DNA of 64,000 nt from positions 1 to 64,000 of the forward strand of contig JAEYGI010000052.1 in assembly GCA_023402395.1 (NCBI GenBank), given 5' to 3'. This document shows, in pieces, positions 43,573 to 50,518 of this stretch. Under the pieces are notes generated by a model, which saw only the letters and a program-made list of their open reading frames with translations, was not told the DNA's origin and ran no database searches. Position 1 is the first letter of the stretch, and every line of letters begins with the position of its first letter. This DNA is from Bacillota bacterium. Lineage in GTDB: Bacteria > Bacillota > UBA4882 > UBA8346. A program made the translations under genes and the position numbers.

Positions 43573-43603
43573 TATTATAGCAAACTTGCTTTTCTTTTCA
43601 AAT

Positions 43604-44416
43604 TCAGTCTGTATTCATGGCGCTGATGGTATTGGCGATACTCAAAAACAAATTGCCCGCGGAAAAGAGTTCCGCCATGGACACGTCATAGCCCGCCTTG
43701 GAAGTATCGATGACAATGAGCGTCTCCAGTTCCTCAAAGCCGCGGAGGATGGCGATTCCAAGGTTTTTATCGTACTCGTTGTCGAAGATATCGTCGCTGT
43801 CCTTGCTCAGCAGCATTTGGACGGAGGCCGCGATATGGGGCTTCATTCCTCTCAGCGTCTCCGGGGATAGCGGTTCGACGAGAATCTCCACCGGGGGGAA
43901 ATTCCTACTGTAGGAAACCAGCAGAATGTTCCGGACGACGGCGCGGATCGCTTCGGGAATGGAGTCGCTGTCCATGAGCGCCGCTTCAAAGGGAGTCGAC
44001 AGGTATTCATAAATCCGGCGGTTGAGATCCGATAACAGCTTGATCTGGCTCCGGATGTTCTCGACCCCGGTCTTCGCGTCTTTGAGCTCTTGGCGGCTGT
44101 ACTTTTGGCTGATCTCCACCCCGAAAATTTTGGCGCCCAGCTCGGAGATACGTTCCGGACTGAAAATCCCCACCAGGATGGCGACAATCCAAAATCCAAC
44201 CAATAATTTGGCAGCCAAAACGATCATCCAAATCAGAGAGGGGCTGAGCAATAAGTATAAATCGGCTGGCCGCGCGATTTTCAGCCGGTAGGCGTCCTGC
44301 GTGGTGCAAACCGCGAAAACGATCATCCCAATCCCCATTCCATAAACCATCAGTCTGGAATAGTAGGTTTTCAGCCAAACCCAAACCTTTCCGGTTCGCT
44401 TCGAAACGGTTCTCAT
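43604..44416 (-). CDS. Membrane-anchored protein with GAF-like C-terminal domain
   Basis: The start is chosen at the ATG at 44416, which is preceded by GGGGGAGGAG; the longer frame lacks a site. The 270-residue product has two transmembrane helices (about 22-40 and 55-80), a coiled linker (about 95-125; SRQELKDAKTGVENIRSQIK) and a C-terminal domain ending LIVIDTSKAGYDVSMAELFS and LFLSIANTISAM. That ending resembles the final strand and helix of GAF domains. No kinase or cyclase domain is attached. It could be a stand-alone membrane sensor. Family uncertain. Element B2 follows the stop. Confidence 0.6.
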   Translation of the reverse strand: MRTVSKRTGKVWVWLKTYYSRLMVYGMGIGMIVFAVCTTQDAYRLKIARPADLYLLLSPSLIWMIVLAAKLLVGFWIVAILVGIFSPERISELGAKIFGVEISQKYSRQELKDAKTGVENIRSQIKLLSDLNRRIYEYLSTPFEAALMDSDSIPEAIRAVVRNILLVSYSRNFPPVEILVEPLSPETLRGMKPHIAASVQMLLSKDSDDIFDNEYDKNLGIAILRGFEELETLIVIDTSKAGYDVSMAELFSAGNLFLSIANTISAMNTD

Positions 44417-44682
44417 GGCTCCTCCCCCAATTCCTCCAGTTCCGGACGGCCTCGTGATCACGAAGTTTCCTCAAACCGGTTTCATGGCCGTTAAAGCCAT
44501 TCAATTGCCGACGTTCGATTGGAATTTGACGTTGGGACCCCCGGCGGGCCGGCCGCGCTTACGGCCCGCCAGCCAATGACGTTCTTTTATTTATGTCTAT
44601 TTTATTTTATTTCGCCGTCTTCCATTTTAATCCTTCATGATTACTTTTTATTTTTTAAAACCTCCTGTCTGCAAATTCTCCG

Positions 44683-45252
44683 CTACTCAATCACCGCGTA
44701 CTCGTTCCCGTCGATCCGCAACGCCTGATGGTCGGCCAGCGGAGTGACGAGATAACCGGTTTGCTCCTCCAGCCACCGCAGCCGTTCCTGAAGCCGGGTT
44801 TCATAATGGGGCATGACAATGGTTTTGATGATCCGTAAGCCCGTCTCGTCGGCCACTTTCGGCCCAATCACGATGCTGCCGGCGCTGACTCCCACATAGA
44901 TTGCGCCGGCGGCGATCAATTGCTTCAACACCGCATCAAACCTGGTTTCAAGCATCTGATCGAGCAAATGCAGGGTGTTGCCGCCGCAAACGTAAACGGC
45001 GTCGAAGTCCTTGACTTGATCGTAAGTTACCGCCGCGTTCAGCTCCAGGGTAACGATGTTCTTCGGCCGCAGCCCAAACCGGATCAGTTCTTCCCGGGAG
45101 GCCTCCACCTGCCCCAACTGCTCCTCGGTAACGGCCGCCGCCGGGATGAACAATACCTTAATCTCCCGGGCCGGTTTGTCCACCAGCCGCAAAAACTCCG
45201 CGCCGATGGCCGGATTCTCGAACCCGGCCGAGGTCAAAAGCGCTTTCATCAT
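44683..45252 (-). CDS. S51-family peptidase (PepE-like), LexA-box promoter
   Basis: The start is placed at ATG 45252 (GGGAGTG upstream), because the longer frame at 45285 would begin at the transcription start. This gives 189 residues. Peptidase S51/dipeptidase E features: KVLFIPAAAVTEEQL, DAVYVCGGNTLHLLDQM, and the nucleophile elbow IYVGVSAGSIVIGPKV with catalytic Ser in GVSAGS. The C-terminal HYETRLQERLRW and DHQALRIDG carry the expected acid/His region. It acts in the cytoplasm on short peptides. A consensus promoter with a LexA box in its spacer lies immediately upstream, so it is probably induced by DNA damage, which is unusual for this family. Confidence 0.88.
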   Translation of the reverse strand: MMKALLTSAGFENPAIGAEFLRLVDKPAREIKVLFIPAAAVTEEQLGQVEASREELIRFGLRPKNIVTLELNAAVTYDQVKDFDAVYVCGGNTLHLLDQMLETRFDAVLKQLIAAGAIYVGVSAGSIVIGPKVADETGLRIIKTIVMPHYETRLQERLRWLEEQTGYLVTPLADHQALRIDGNEYAVIE

Positions 45253-45290
45253 TCGAGTCACTCCCATGAATTGGTTTGAAAGCATAATAA

Positions 45291-45319
45291 ACTATACCAA
45301 ACATACGTTCGCATGTCAA
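45291..45319 (-). promoter_or_regulatory. Sigma-A promoter with LexA (SOS) box, S51 peptidase gene
   Basis: On the minus strand TTGACA (45314-45319), a 17-bp spacer and TATAGT (45291-45296). The spacer holds CGAACGTATGTTTG (45298-45311), matching the Bacillota SOS box GAAC-N4-GTTY. The same core, GAACGTATGTTTG, occurs at recA (63376-63387). Confidence 0.85.
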
Positions 45320-45462
45320 CCCCATTCAACTCAAACCTTGCGGTAGCGCTGAAGGGAAAATTTCACCAGAAACACTGAAAGGACTTTATCCTAATATAAT
45401 ATATCTGAAAAAATCTTGCTCCCTCCTCTTTATAAACTTCTCCGGCGAGGTGTTCCCATTTC

Positions 45463-46758
45463 ATGTCCCAACCGCCCACGGTTTCCCCGGTCAATGTCCG
45501 CTCCTTTGGCGCCAGGGGCGATGGCGTCAGTGACGACACGGCCGGCCTTCAGAAGGCGCTCGACGGTCTGGAAGACGGCGGCGCCCTGTTCTTCCCCAAA
45601 GGCCAATACGTTTTCTCCCAAACGCTCCGGATCCCTTCGCGGGTCCGGCTTCACGGCGATGGCAAACAATCGGCTGTCTTGCTCTATCAGGGGAGCGGTC
45701 ATGCGTTCGTCTCCGGCGAACGGACCGGCGGGCAGTATGGAACCGGTTCCTATTACCTGACCCTCGAAAATATCACCATTCGCGGCACCGATCGCGGGAC
45801 CGGACTCTACCTTACGTCCCGTTATTTAACGATCAATAACGCCGAAATCTCCCATTTCGGGGTCGGCATGGACTGTCAGGCCTGCTGGACCAATAAGTTT
45901 ACCAACGTCTCCTTCTTCTACAATCAAACCGCCATCCGGGGCGGCGCTTACTTAAACGCCAATAGCTTCGTCAATTGCATCTTCTCCTCCGGGGTGACCG
46001 CGGTCACGCTGATCCAGGGCGCGAATATCTCTTTCGTGGGCTGCCAGTTCGAGGCCTATACCGGCGCTTGCTTCTCGTTTAATGAAGCCAAAAAAAGCGC
46101 GGTCTGGAATCTAAATATCACCGGCTGCTATTTTGAGAACAAAGGGCGCTGTCTGGAGATCGGGCCTAACGGCTCCGTCGCCCAGTTGAATCTGTCCAAC
46201 AACTTGATTACCACCGGCGGACCGGGCCCCGCCATTCTCATCGATAACCGCGACGGCTACGGAAAGAACGCTGGGCTGGTCGAGAACAATACCTTCCTCC
46301 GCGACAATCAGGGCTCCGCCGACCCCTTCGTTCACCTGGAGGGACCGGCTTACCTCATCTTCCGGGGCAATAAGGGGTACGCGACTCCGGATTATCGGGA
46401 AACCCAGCTGTTGGACGGTTACACCCAATCGACCCATGCCACTTCGGTGGAGGAAGATCTGACCGGATCAAACCGGCTGGTTTGCTCGGGAACCGGCGCC
46501 TTCGAACGCGGCGTCGTCATCGGCGGCATCCCGCCGCTGACGGCCGAGCCAGGCTTGCTGGTCTATGAGCACGGCAAGTTAAAAATTCATCACCATGGAG
46601 CGGCGGAATATCTGCAAGCGGTCAAATCCGGCCCCAGCGGAGCCCGCCCGGCCCCGGCCGAATGCGCTACGGGAATGGTTTTTTTCGATACCACTTTGGG
46701 AAGGCCCCTTTGGTGGAGTGGAACGGATTGGGTCGATGCGGCGGGGGAGAAGCGATGA
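45463..46758 (+). CDS. Pectate-lyase-superfamily (parallel beta-helix) protein
   Basis: A 431-residue protein. The N-terminal VNVRSFGARGDGVSDDTAGLQ is the Pectate_lyase_3 entry motif, followed by about 300 residues of beta-helix rungs with Asn ladders (LTLENITIRG, TNKFTNVSFFYNQTAIRGG, NSFVNCIFSSG, LNITGCYFENKGRCLEIG). The last 40 residues (MVFFDTTLGRPLWWSGTDWV) form a small C-terminal module of the type found at the end of phage and bacterial fibre proteins. There is no signal peptide. GAGGTG lies 10 nt before the ATG. It could be a glycan-active enzyme released by lysis or a fibre-like remnant. Isolated on the plus strand. Confidence 0.75.
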   Translation: MSQPPTVSPVNVRSFGARGDGVSDDTAGLQKALDGLEDGGALFFPKGQYVFSQTLRIPSRVRLHGDGKQSAVLLYQGSGHAFVSGERTGGQYGTGSYYLTLENITIRGTDRGTGLYLTSRYLTINNAEISHFGVGMDCQACWTNKFTNVSFFYNQTAIRGGAYLNANSFVNCIFSSGVTAVTLIQGANISFVGCQFEAYTGACFSFNEAKKSAVWNLNITGCYFENKGRCLEIGPNGSVAQLNLSNNLITTGGPGPAILIDNRDGYGKNAGLVENNTFLRDNQGSADPFVHLEGPAYLIFRGNKGYATPDYRETQLLDGYTQSTHATSVEEDLTGSNRLVCSGTGAFERGVVIGGIPPLTAEPGLLVYEHGKLKIHHHGAAEYLQAVKSGPSGARPAPAECATGMVFFDTTLGRPLWWSGTDWVDAAGEKR

Positions 46759-46823
46759 ATTGATTCGGTTGAAGATCTTTTGGGCTGATGTGTAAGTATT
46801 AAAATATAATCTGACAAACGGAG

Positions 46824-46953
46824 CTATTTTTTGGCCTTCAATCCAGGCTTTCAAGAGGCCCAAGTTTCATGCTCGGTCATCCCTCTCCGCGAATCCGCTT
46901 TCTTGAGCCGCATCCCCGGAGAGGGCCGGGGTGAGGTAAATTGGCATCTTCGA
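46824..46953. repeat. Direct repeat of about 130 bp, copy 1
   Basis: Begins CTATTTTTTGGCCTTCAATC and ends GGTAAATTGGCATCTTCGA. It contains CCCTCTCCGCGAATCCGC and GGAGAGGGCCGGGGTGAGG, which can pair. Copy 2 lies 91 bp downstream in the same orientation. No gene in 46759-47199. Confidence 0.9.
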
Positions 46954-47044
46954 TGGCCTACAGACCCCTCTCCCGGCCTCTCCCCGGCGCTGAATTTCCA
47001 TGACGCGCATTCGAGGGGAGAGGTGAATCGACTGAAACCCGGGT

Positions 47045-47176
47045 CTATTTTTTTTGGCCTTCAATCCGGGCCTTCAAAAGGCCCAAGTTTCATGCTCGGT
47101 CATCCCTCTCCGCGAATCCGCTTTCTTGAGCCGCATCGTCGGAGAGGGCCGGGGTGAGGTAAATTGGCATCTTCGA
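47045..47176. repeat. Direct repeat of about 130 bp, copy 2
   Basis: Nearly identical to copy 1 with a few substitutions (for example TCAATCCGGGCC against TCAATCCAGGCT, and GCATCGTCGGAGAGG against GCATCCCCGGAGAGG). It ends 24 bp before 21-bp repeat cassette 3. The interval between copies (CTCTCCCGGCCTCTCC) carries the same CTCTCC/GGAGAG hairpin theme. Confidence 0.9.
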
Positions 47177-47199
47177 GAAACTCAAGCATCCCCCGCTCC

Positions 47200-47577
47200 A
47201 AATGATCCAACACCCCGATCATCCGGAGCGAGCTTCCCTCCAACTGAAGGAATACTTTTTCCATCTGGAGCGACGGTTCCTTCAAATGATCCTCCAACAT
47301 TTCCATCTGGAGAAACAGTTCCTTCAAATGATCGTCCAATATTTCCACTTGGAGCGACACTTGCTCCATCTGATCCGGCTCCCGGATCACCTGAAGCGGC
47401 TCTTGCTCCAGATGAAGCGGCCCCGCCCCCATCTGATTTAACCCCGCGCTCAACTGATCGAACCTCCGGATCAGTTGCGGCGACACCCGGATCAATCGCA
47501 TCCGGACTTCGATCATTTGCGGCGCGCCCCGCCCCATCTCCAGCTCCCGATCCGCCACTTGGAGCCGCCGCTCCACC
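47200..47577. repeat. 21-bp repeat cassette 3 (18 units)
   Basis: Eighteen 21-bp units in perfect register, ending in AGG as in cassette 2. Cores alternate GATCC, GAAGC, GGAGC and GCGGC. The minus strand is open for 167 residues (47100-47603) with heptads such as LQVEILDDHLKELFLQ and LQMEMLEDHLKE, beginning at an ATG (47603) that lacks a ribosome-binding site; the plus strand is also partly open. A fragment of hairpin element A begins at about 47606. Confidence 0.9.
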
Positions 47578-47830
47578 AGGTTCCTGCCGGCCATCGGAAA
47601 CATTCTATGTAAGTTGAATTAAATTTCTGGCCCCAATTCGCTTCATTTTGGCCTGAAACCAGATTTGTCAATCGGTGAGGGTCGGATTATAATTAAATCA
47701 TCAAGCAAGTCCAAAAGTGGGGCGATTCCAATGGGCCAAATCGACGCAGGACGAAATAAAAGGCGAAAGCGGTGAGTCCCAAAAAGCAGCGCAACCCGTC
47801 CGGGTCCGGGGCAAGGATCCGGAATTGAAA
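47578..47830. other. Non-coding DNA with an element-A fragment
   Basis: ATGTAAGTTGAATTAAATTT at 47607-47626 is one arm of hairpin element A without its partner. The remaining DNA to 47830 has no gene that I can support. Confidence 0.5.
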
Positions 47831-47880
47831 ATAGAGACGATTCAAGCCACCCTCAAACGGGTGGCTTGAATCGTCTCTAT
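47831..47880 (-). terminator. Terminator of the 325-aa secreted-protein gene
   Basis: A 22-bp perfect stem (ATAGAGACGATTCAAGCC… with …GGCTTGAATCGTCTCTAT), loop TCAAAC, about 30 bp past the gene stop. It lacks a long T tract on the minus strand, but the stem is very stable. Confidence 0.7.
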
Positions 47881-47908
47881 AAGAGCTTGGTATTGGTATT
47901 AGTAAAAG

Positions 47909-48886
47909 CTACTTTTTCCCGGACGGTCCGGGAGGCGCTGGCGAAGCGGAAGGCGAAACCGGCACTGAGGCGGGCGGCTGGGCCAAGGGCGGAACCTCCT
48001 GGATTGCCGGCTCTTCCTTGAGCTCGGGCCGGAATTCCAGCGCCGCCCGGTCCAGATCGGCGATGGCTCCGGTCACCGCGATCTTGGCCGGATAGGGAAT
48101 AACCACCATCCGCAATTGCCGCCTGGTGGCATCGGAAAGTTCAAAGAACTCGGCCAGGGGCCGCATCTCGCTCTTTTTAAAATATTCGTCATTGTTGACA
48201 TCCAGGCAGATCAGATCCGTCCCGTAATCGTTAAAACAGCCGTTGCCATTGTTATCGTAGATCCGGAACTTGATCCTCCGGGTTCGCTGTCCGTCGCTAA
48301 AGTTCATCTCACCGTCGAGGAACCCGGCGGTCAACGCATGGACGAAGACATCGGTCTTGTCCTTCTTGGTCAGAAACTGAATGTCGAAGAAATAATAGAT
48401 TTTCTGCTCGTAGACCGTGGAGACTCCCTTATACGAGACCTGAACCGGGACGGGGATCAGGGAGAAGAACTCCCGCCGGACCTGGCTGAAGAATTTTTTC
48501 TCAACGACTTGGAGGCTCTCCAGCTTTTCTTTCGGGGTCAGCTCGGAGTCGCCGTTTAAGTCGACGAACATCTGGAGGTTGCCCCCCGGTTCCTCGGTGC
48601 CGAACAAAAACCAGGTTTGGCGCTCATTGTTGCCAAACTTAAAATAGCCGAACCTGACTTCTTGCAGCTTCCCGTATTCAAACCCCACGGTCAACTCTTC
48701 CGGCTTGGTCGGGGTCAGTTCCGCGTTGTTCCAGCCGACCGTGAAATCCTTGGAAGCGATGTCGAAAAAGGTCAGGGTCCGGAGCTTGACATCGTAGACT
48801 CCCTCCAGCGGCAGCGGTAGCCGGGGAGCAGCGCCAATCGAAAACAGCAGCGCGATAGCAAGAACCAATCCGTAGCATTTCTTCAT
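47909..48886 (-). CDS. Secreted 325-aa protein with EF-hand-like Asp loops
   Basis: A 325-residue exported protein of unrecognised family. It has a signal peptide (MKKCYGLVLAIALLFSIGAA) and AAGGAG before the ATG. The mature domain contains three Asp/Asn-rich loops that look like calcium sites (VDLNGDSELTPKEK, YDNNGNGCFNDYGTD, LDVNNDEYFKKSE), interspersed with beta strands. The last 45 residues are Pro/Ala/Ser-rich (PPLAQPPASVPVSPSASPAP), a possible wall- or envelope-spanning linker. No catalytic motif seen. It is followed by a strong hairpin and preceded by the composite A3+B3 hairpin element. Confidence 0.75.
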   Translation of the reverse strand: MKKCYGLVLAIALLFSIGAAPRLPLPLEGVYDVKLRTLTFFDIASKDFTVGWNNAELTPTKPEELTVGFEYGKLQEVRFGYFKFGNNERQTWFLFGTEEPGGNLQMFVDLNGDSELTPKEKLESLQVVEKKFFSQVRREFFSLIPVPVQVSYKGVSTVYEQKIYYFFDIQFLTKKDKTDVFVHALTAGFLDGEMNFSDGQRTRRIKFRIYDNNGNGCFNDYGTDLICLDVNNDEYFKKSEMRPLAEFFELSDATRRQLRMVVIPYPAKIAVTGAIADLDRAALEFRPELKEEPAIQEVPPLAQPPASVPVSPSASPAPPGPSGKK

Positions 48887-48911
48887 GAGCTTCTCCTTGC
48901 CTTGAGGTTAT

Positions 48912-49092
48912 TGATATATAAGTTGAATTAAATTTCTGATATGCATCGTGTCCTGTAAGCCTTCCATGATGGAAAATGAATGAATTTAATTCAACTTACC
49001 TCAGCTGTAGGATGAAGTAAATTCCGATTTGATTCATTTGCATTCGGCGTTAAGAATGCAAATCTAGTAAAGAAATTTACTTCATCCTATAT
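48912..49092. repeat. Composite hairpin element A3+B3
   Basis: A3: AAGTTGAATTAAATT (48920-48934) and AATTTAATTCAACTT (48983-48997), a perfect 15-bp inverted repeat. B3: outer arms TAGGATGAAGTAAATT (49008-49023) and AATTTACTTCATCCTA (49074-49089), perfect over 16 bp; inner arms ATTTGCATTC and GAATGCAAAT. The right arm of B3 overlaps the last codons and stop of the minus-strand gene at 49082. This is the best-preserved composite. Confidence 0.88.
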
Positions 49093-49546
49093 GGATATCA
49101 AACTGGGACAGTTCTTGAAAGATCTTCCGGGAAAACAGGAGCGACGGCTCGGTCTTATGGCGGATCCGGATGCCTTGGGTGACAAAGTGAACGGTCGAAT
49201 TGTCCTTTCTGATCTCGTCAATCGCCACTTCCACCACGGACATATTGTAGTCGTTGTCCATGGATTGACGGACGACCCGGGCGAAGCCCTTGATGCAAAC
49301 CGCGATGTCTCCCTCGTCGAGAACTGCGATGGCTACATAACCGTTGCTGAGAATGTTCTGATAGGTCTGATGACTGCGGGAGACCGCGATGCGAATGTTT
49401 TTGGAGTCACGGACCACAATATAGTTGAATGGGGCCGTATGGGGACGCAAATCCTGATCGAGCGTTGCCACGACCGCGGTATTGATCCGCTTGTCGAATA
49501 AATCCTTGAGCGTTGAATTCAACTCGGTCCCGAGCAAAACAGACAT
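49082..49546 (-). CDS. Pyridoxamine 5'-phosphate oxidase-like flavin-binding protein
   Basis: A 154-residue split-barrel protein of the PNPOx-like superfamily (FMN or F420/heme binding). Visible: VVATLDQDLRPHTAPFNYIV (strand with cofactor contacts), IRIAVSRSHQTYQNILSNGY and VAIAVLDEGDIAVCIKGFAR. Such small proteins have varied, mostly uncharacterised redox roles. The last codons (…HIG and TGA) lie in the right arm of hairpin B3, so the insertion fixed or supplied the 3' end. The IreB gene is 75 bp upstream on the same strand. Confidence 0.8.
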   Translation of the reverse strand: MSVLLGTELNSTLKDLFDKRINTAVVATLDQDLRPHTAPFNYIVVRDSKNIRIAVSRSHQTYQNILSNGYVAIAVLDEGDIAVCIKGFARVVRQSMDNDYNMSVVEVAIDEIRKDNSTVHFVTQGIRIRHKTEPSLLFSRKIFQELSQFDIHIG

Positions 49547-49620
49547 TCTCCCACCCCATTCATGTTCATTCCACTTAACACTATGGGAAGACCGTCCGCT
49601 TTAGAACCGGATCAATAGTT

Positions 49621-49896
49621 TCAGCCAATCCCCTGCTTTTCCAGGTAGGACTGGACCAATTCCTCCAGGATTTGGTCCCGCTCCAGCCGTTTGATTAAAA
49701 CCCGGGCATTACGGAAGCTGGTGATATAGGCCGGGTCGCCCGACAGCAGATAGCCGACGATCTGGTCCAACGGATCGTATCCTTTCTCCTTAAGCGCCGC
49801 GCAGACCTCTTGCAGGATCAGGCTCACTTCCGTGAAGTTTTCGTCCTTGGGGTCAAAACGGCGTGTATTTTCTGAAGGATCTCCCATCTCTTTCAC
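49621..49896 (-). CDS. IreB-family regulatory phosphoprotein
   Basis: A 91-residue protein matching UPF0297/IreB, which in Enterococcus faecalis is a threonine-phosphorylated substrate of the PASTA kinase IreK and affects envelope stress and cephalosporin resistance. Diagnostic segments are TRRFDPKDENFTEVSLILQE, ALKEKGYDPLDQIVGYLLSG and DPAYITSFRNARVLIKRLER. The N-terminal Thr near position 11 is a candidate phosphosite. GAGGTGAAAGAG precedes the ATG. In many Bacillota this gene sits with alaS-ruvX; here it is about 2.3 kb from the prkC gene, which strengthens the functional link. Confidence 0.9.
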   Translation of the reverse strand: MKEMGDPSENTRRFDPKDENFTEVSLILQEVCAALKEKGYDPLDQIVGYLLSGDPAYITSFRNARVLIKRLERDQILEELVQSYLEKQGIG

Positions 49897-50042
49897 CTCA
49901 AATCACTTCGATATCGGCCGCATTCCGTGGTTTGGCGGCCAAACCGATGCGACCCCTGCCGGTTGACTCGATTGACGGATAAACGGCAGCGCCAAATTTG
50001 AACGGGCATCCGCCTATTCCCAGTTGGTCAACGGCTTGTATC

Positions 50043-50513
50043 TCAAACCGCGTCCTTGCGTAAGGCCAGGTTGATCTCGATATCGCCGAACGGCGTTTTG
50101 ATCGGGATCGCCAGCGCGGTGTGGACGTGCTTTAAAAAATCGGGAACGTCCCCGGCCGTGATGAACAAGGGCGGTGTAATATTGCAGTTGTAACCGGTCA
50201 GCGAAAGATTGGTGCTGGCCGTTCCGACAATGATGTTTTTCAGTTCACAGAGGGCGCTTTTGCCCATTTCGTCGATCTCCTCCACCTGGGTCATCAACAT
50301 CTGGGACGCGATATTTTTGGCCGTTTGCGACGACATCCCGCAGATTACCTGTCCTTGAAGGTCGCCGAGCACGCCCACCAGAACCGAAATATCGTAACTT
50401 TGCAAGGGTTCATCATTGAAAAACGGTCTACCGGCCTGGACGTCGGGATTGAGCATCTTTTCAATGACGGAGTACACGGCCTTCACAAACGCATCGATGT
50501 GGTCGAAAGACAG
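50043..50513 (-). CDS. CheX-like chemotaxis phosphatase (possible CTG start)
   Basis: A CheX/CheC-type domain that dephosphorylates CheY-P in other species. The conserved phosphatase motif E-x2-N is in SALCELKNIIVGTASTNLS. The usual start (GTG at 50486) would remove the conserved first helix. The frame continues upstream in family-like sequence (SFDHIDAFVKAVYSVIEK) to a CTG at 50513, 8 nt after a GGGGGG element, just after the rpe stop. From there the product is 156 residues. It is 5 bp downstream of rpe, so probably in the same operon. No other che gene is in the window, so the partner is unknown. Confidence 0.75.
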   Translation of the reverse strand: MSFDHIDAFVKAVYSVIEKMLNPDVQAGRPFFNDEPLQSYDISVLVGVLGDLQGQVICGMSSQTAKNIASQMLMTQVEEIDEMGKSALCELKNIIVGTASTNLSLTGYNCNITPPLFITAGDVPDFLKHVHTALAIPIKTPFGDIEINLALRKDAV

Positions 50514-50518
50514 TTAAA

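Noticed and set aside
45286..45462. Bidirectional promoter serving the beta-helix gene
   Set aside because: The LexA-box promoter points only to the minus strand; no good -35/-10 pair was found for the plus-strand gene.
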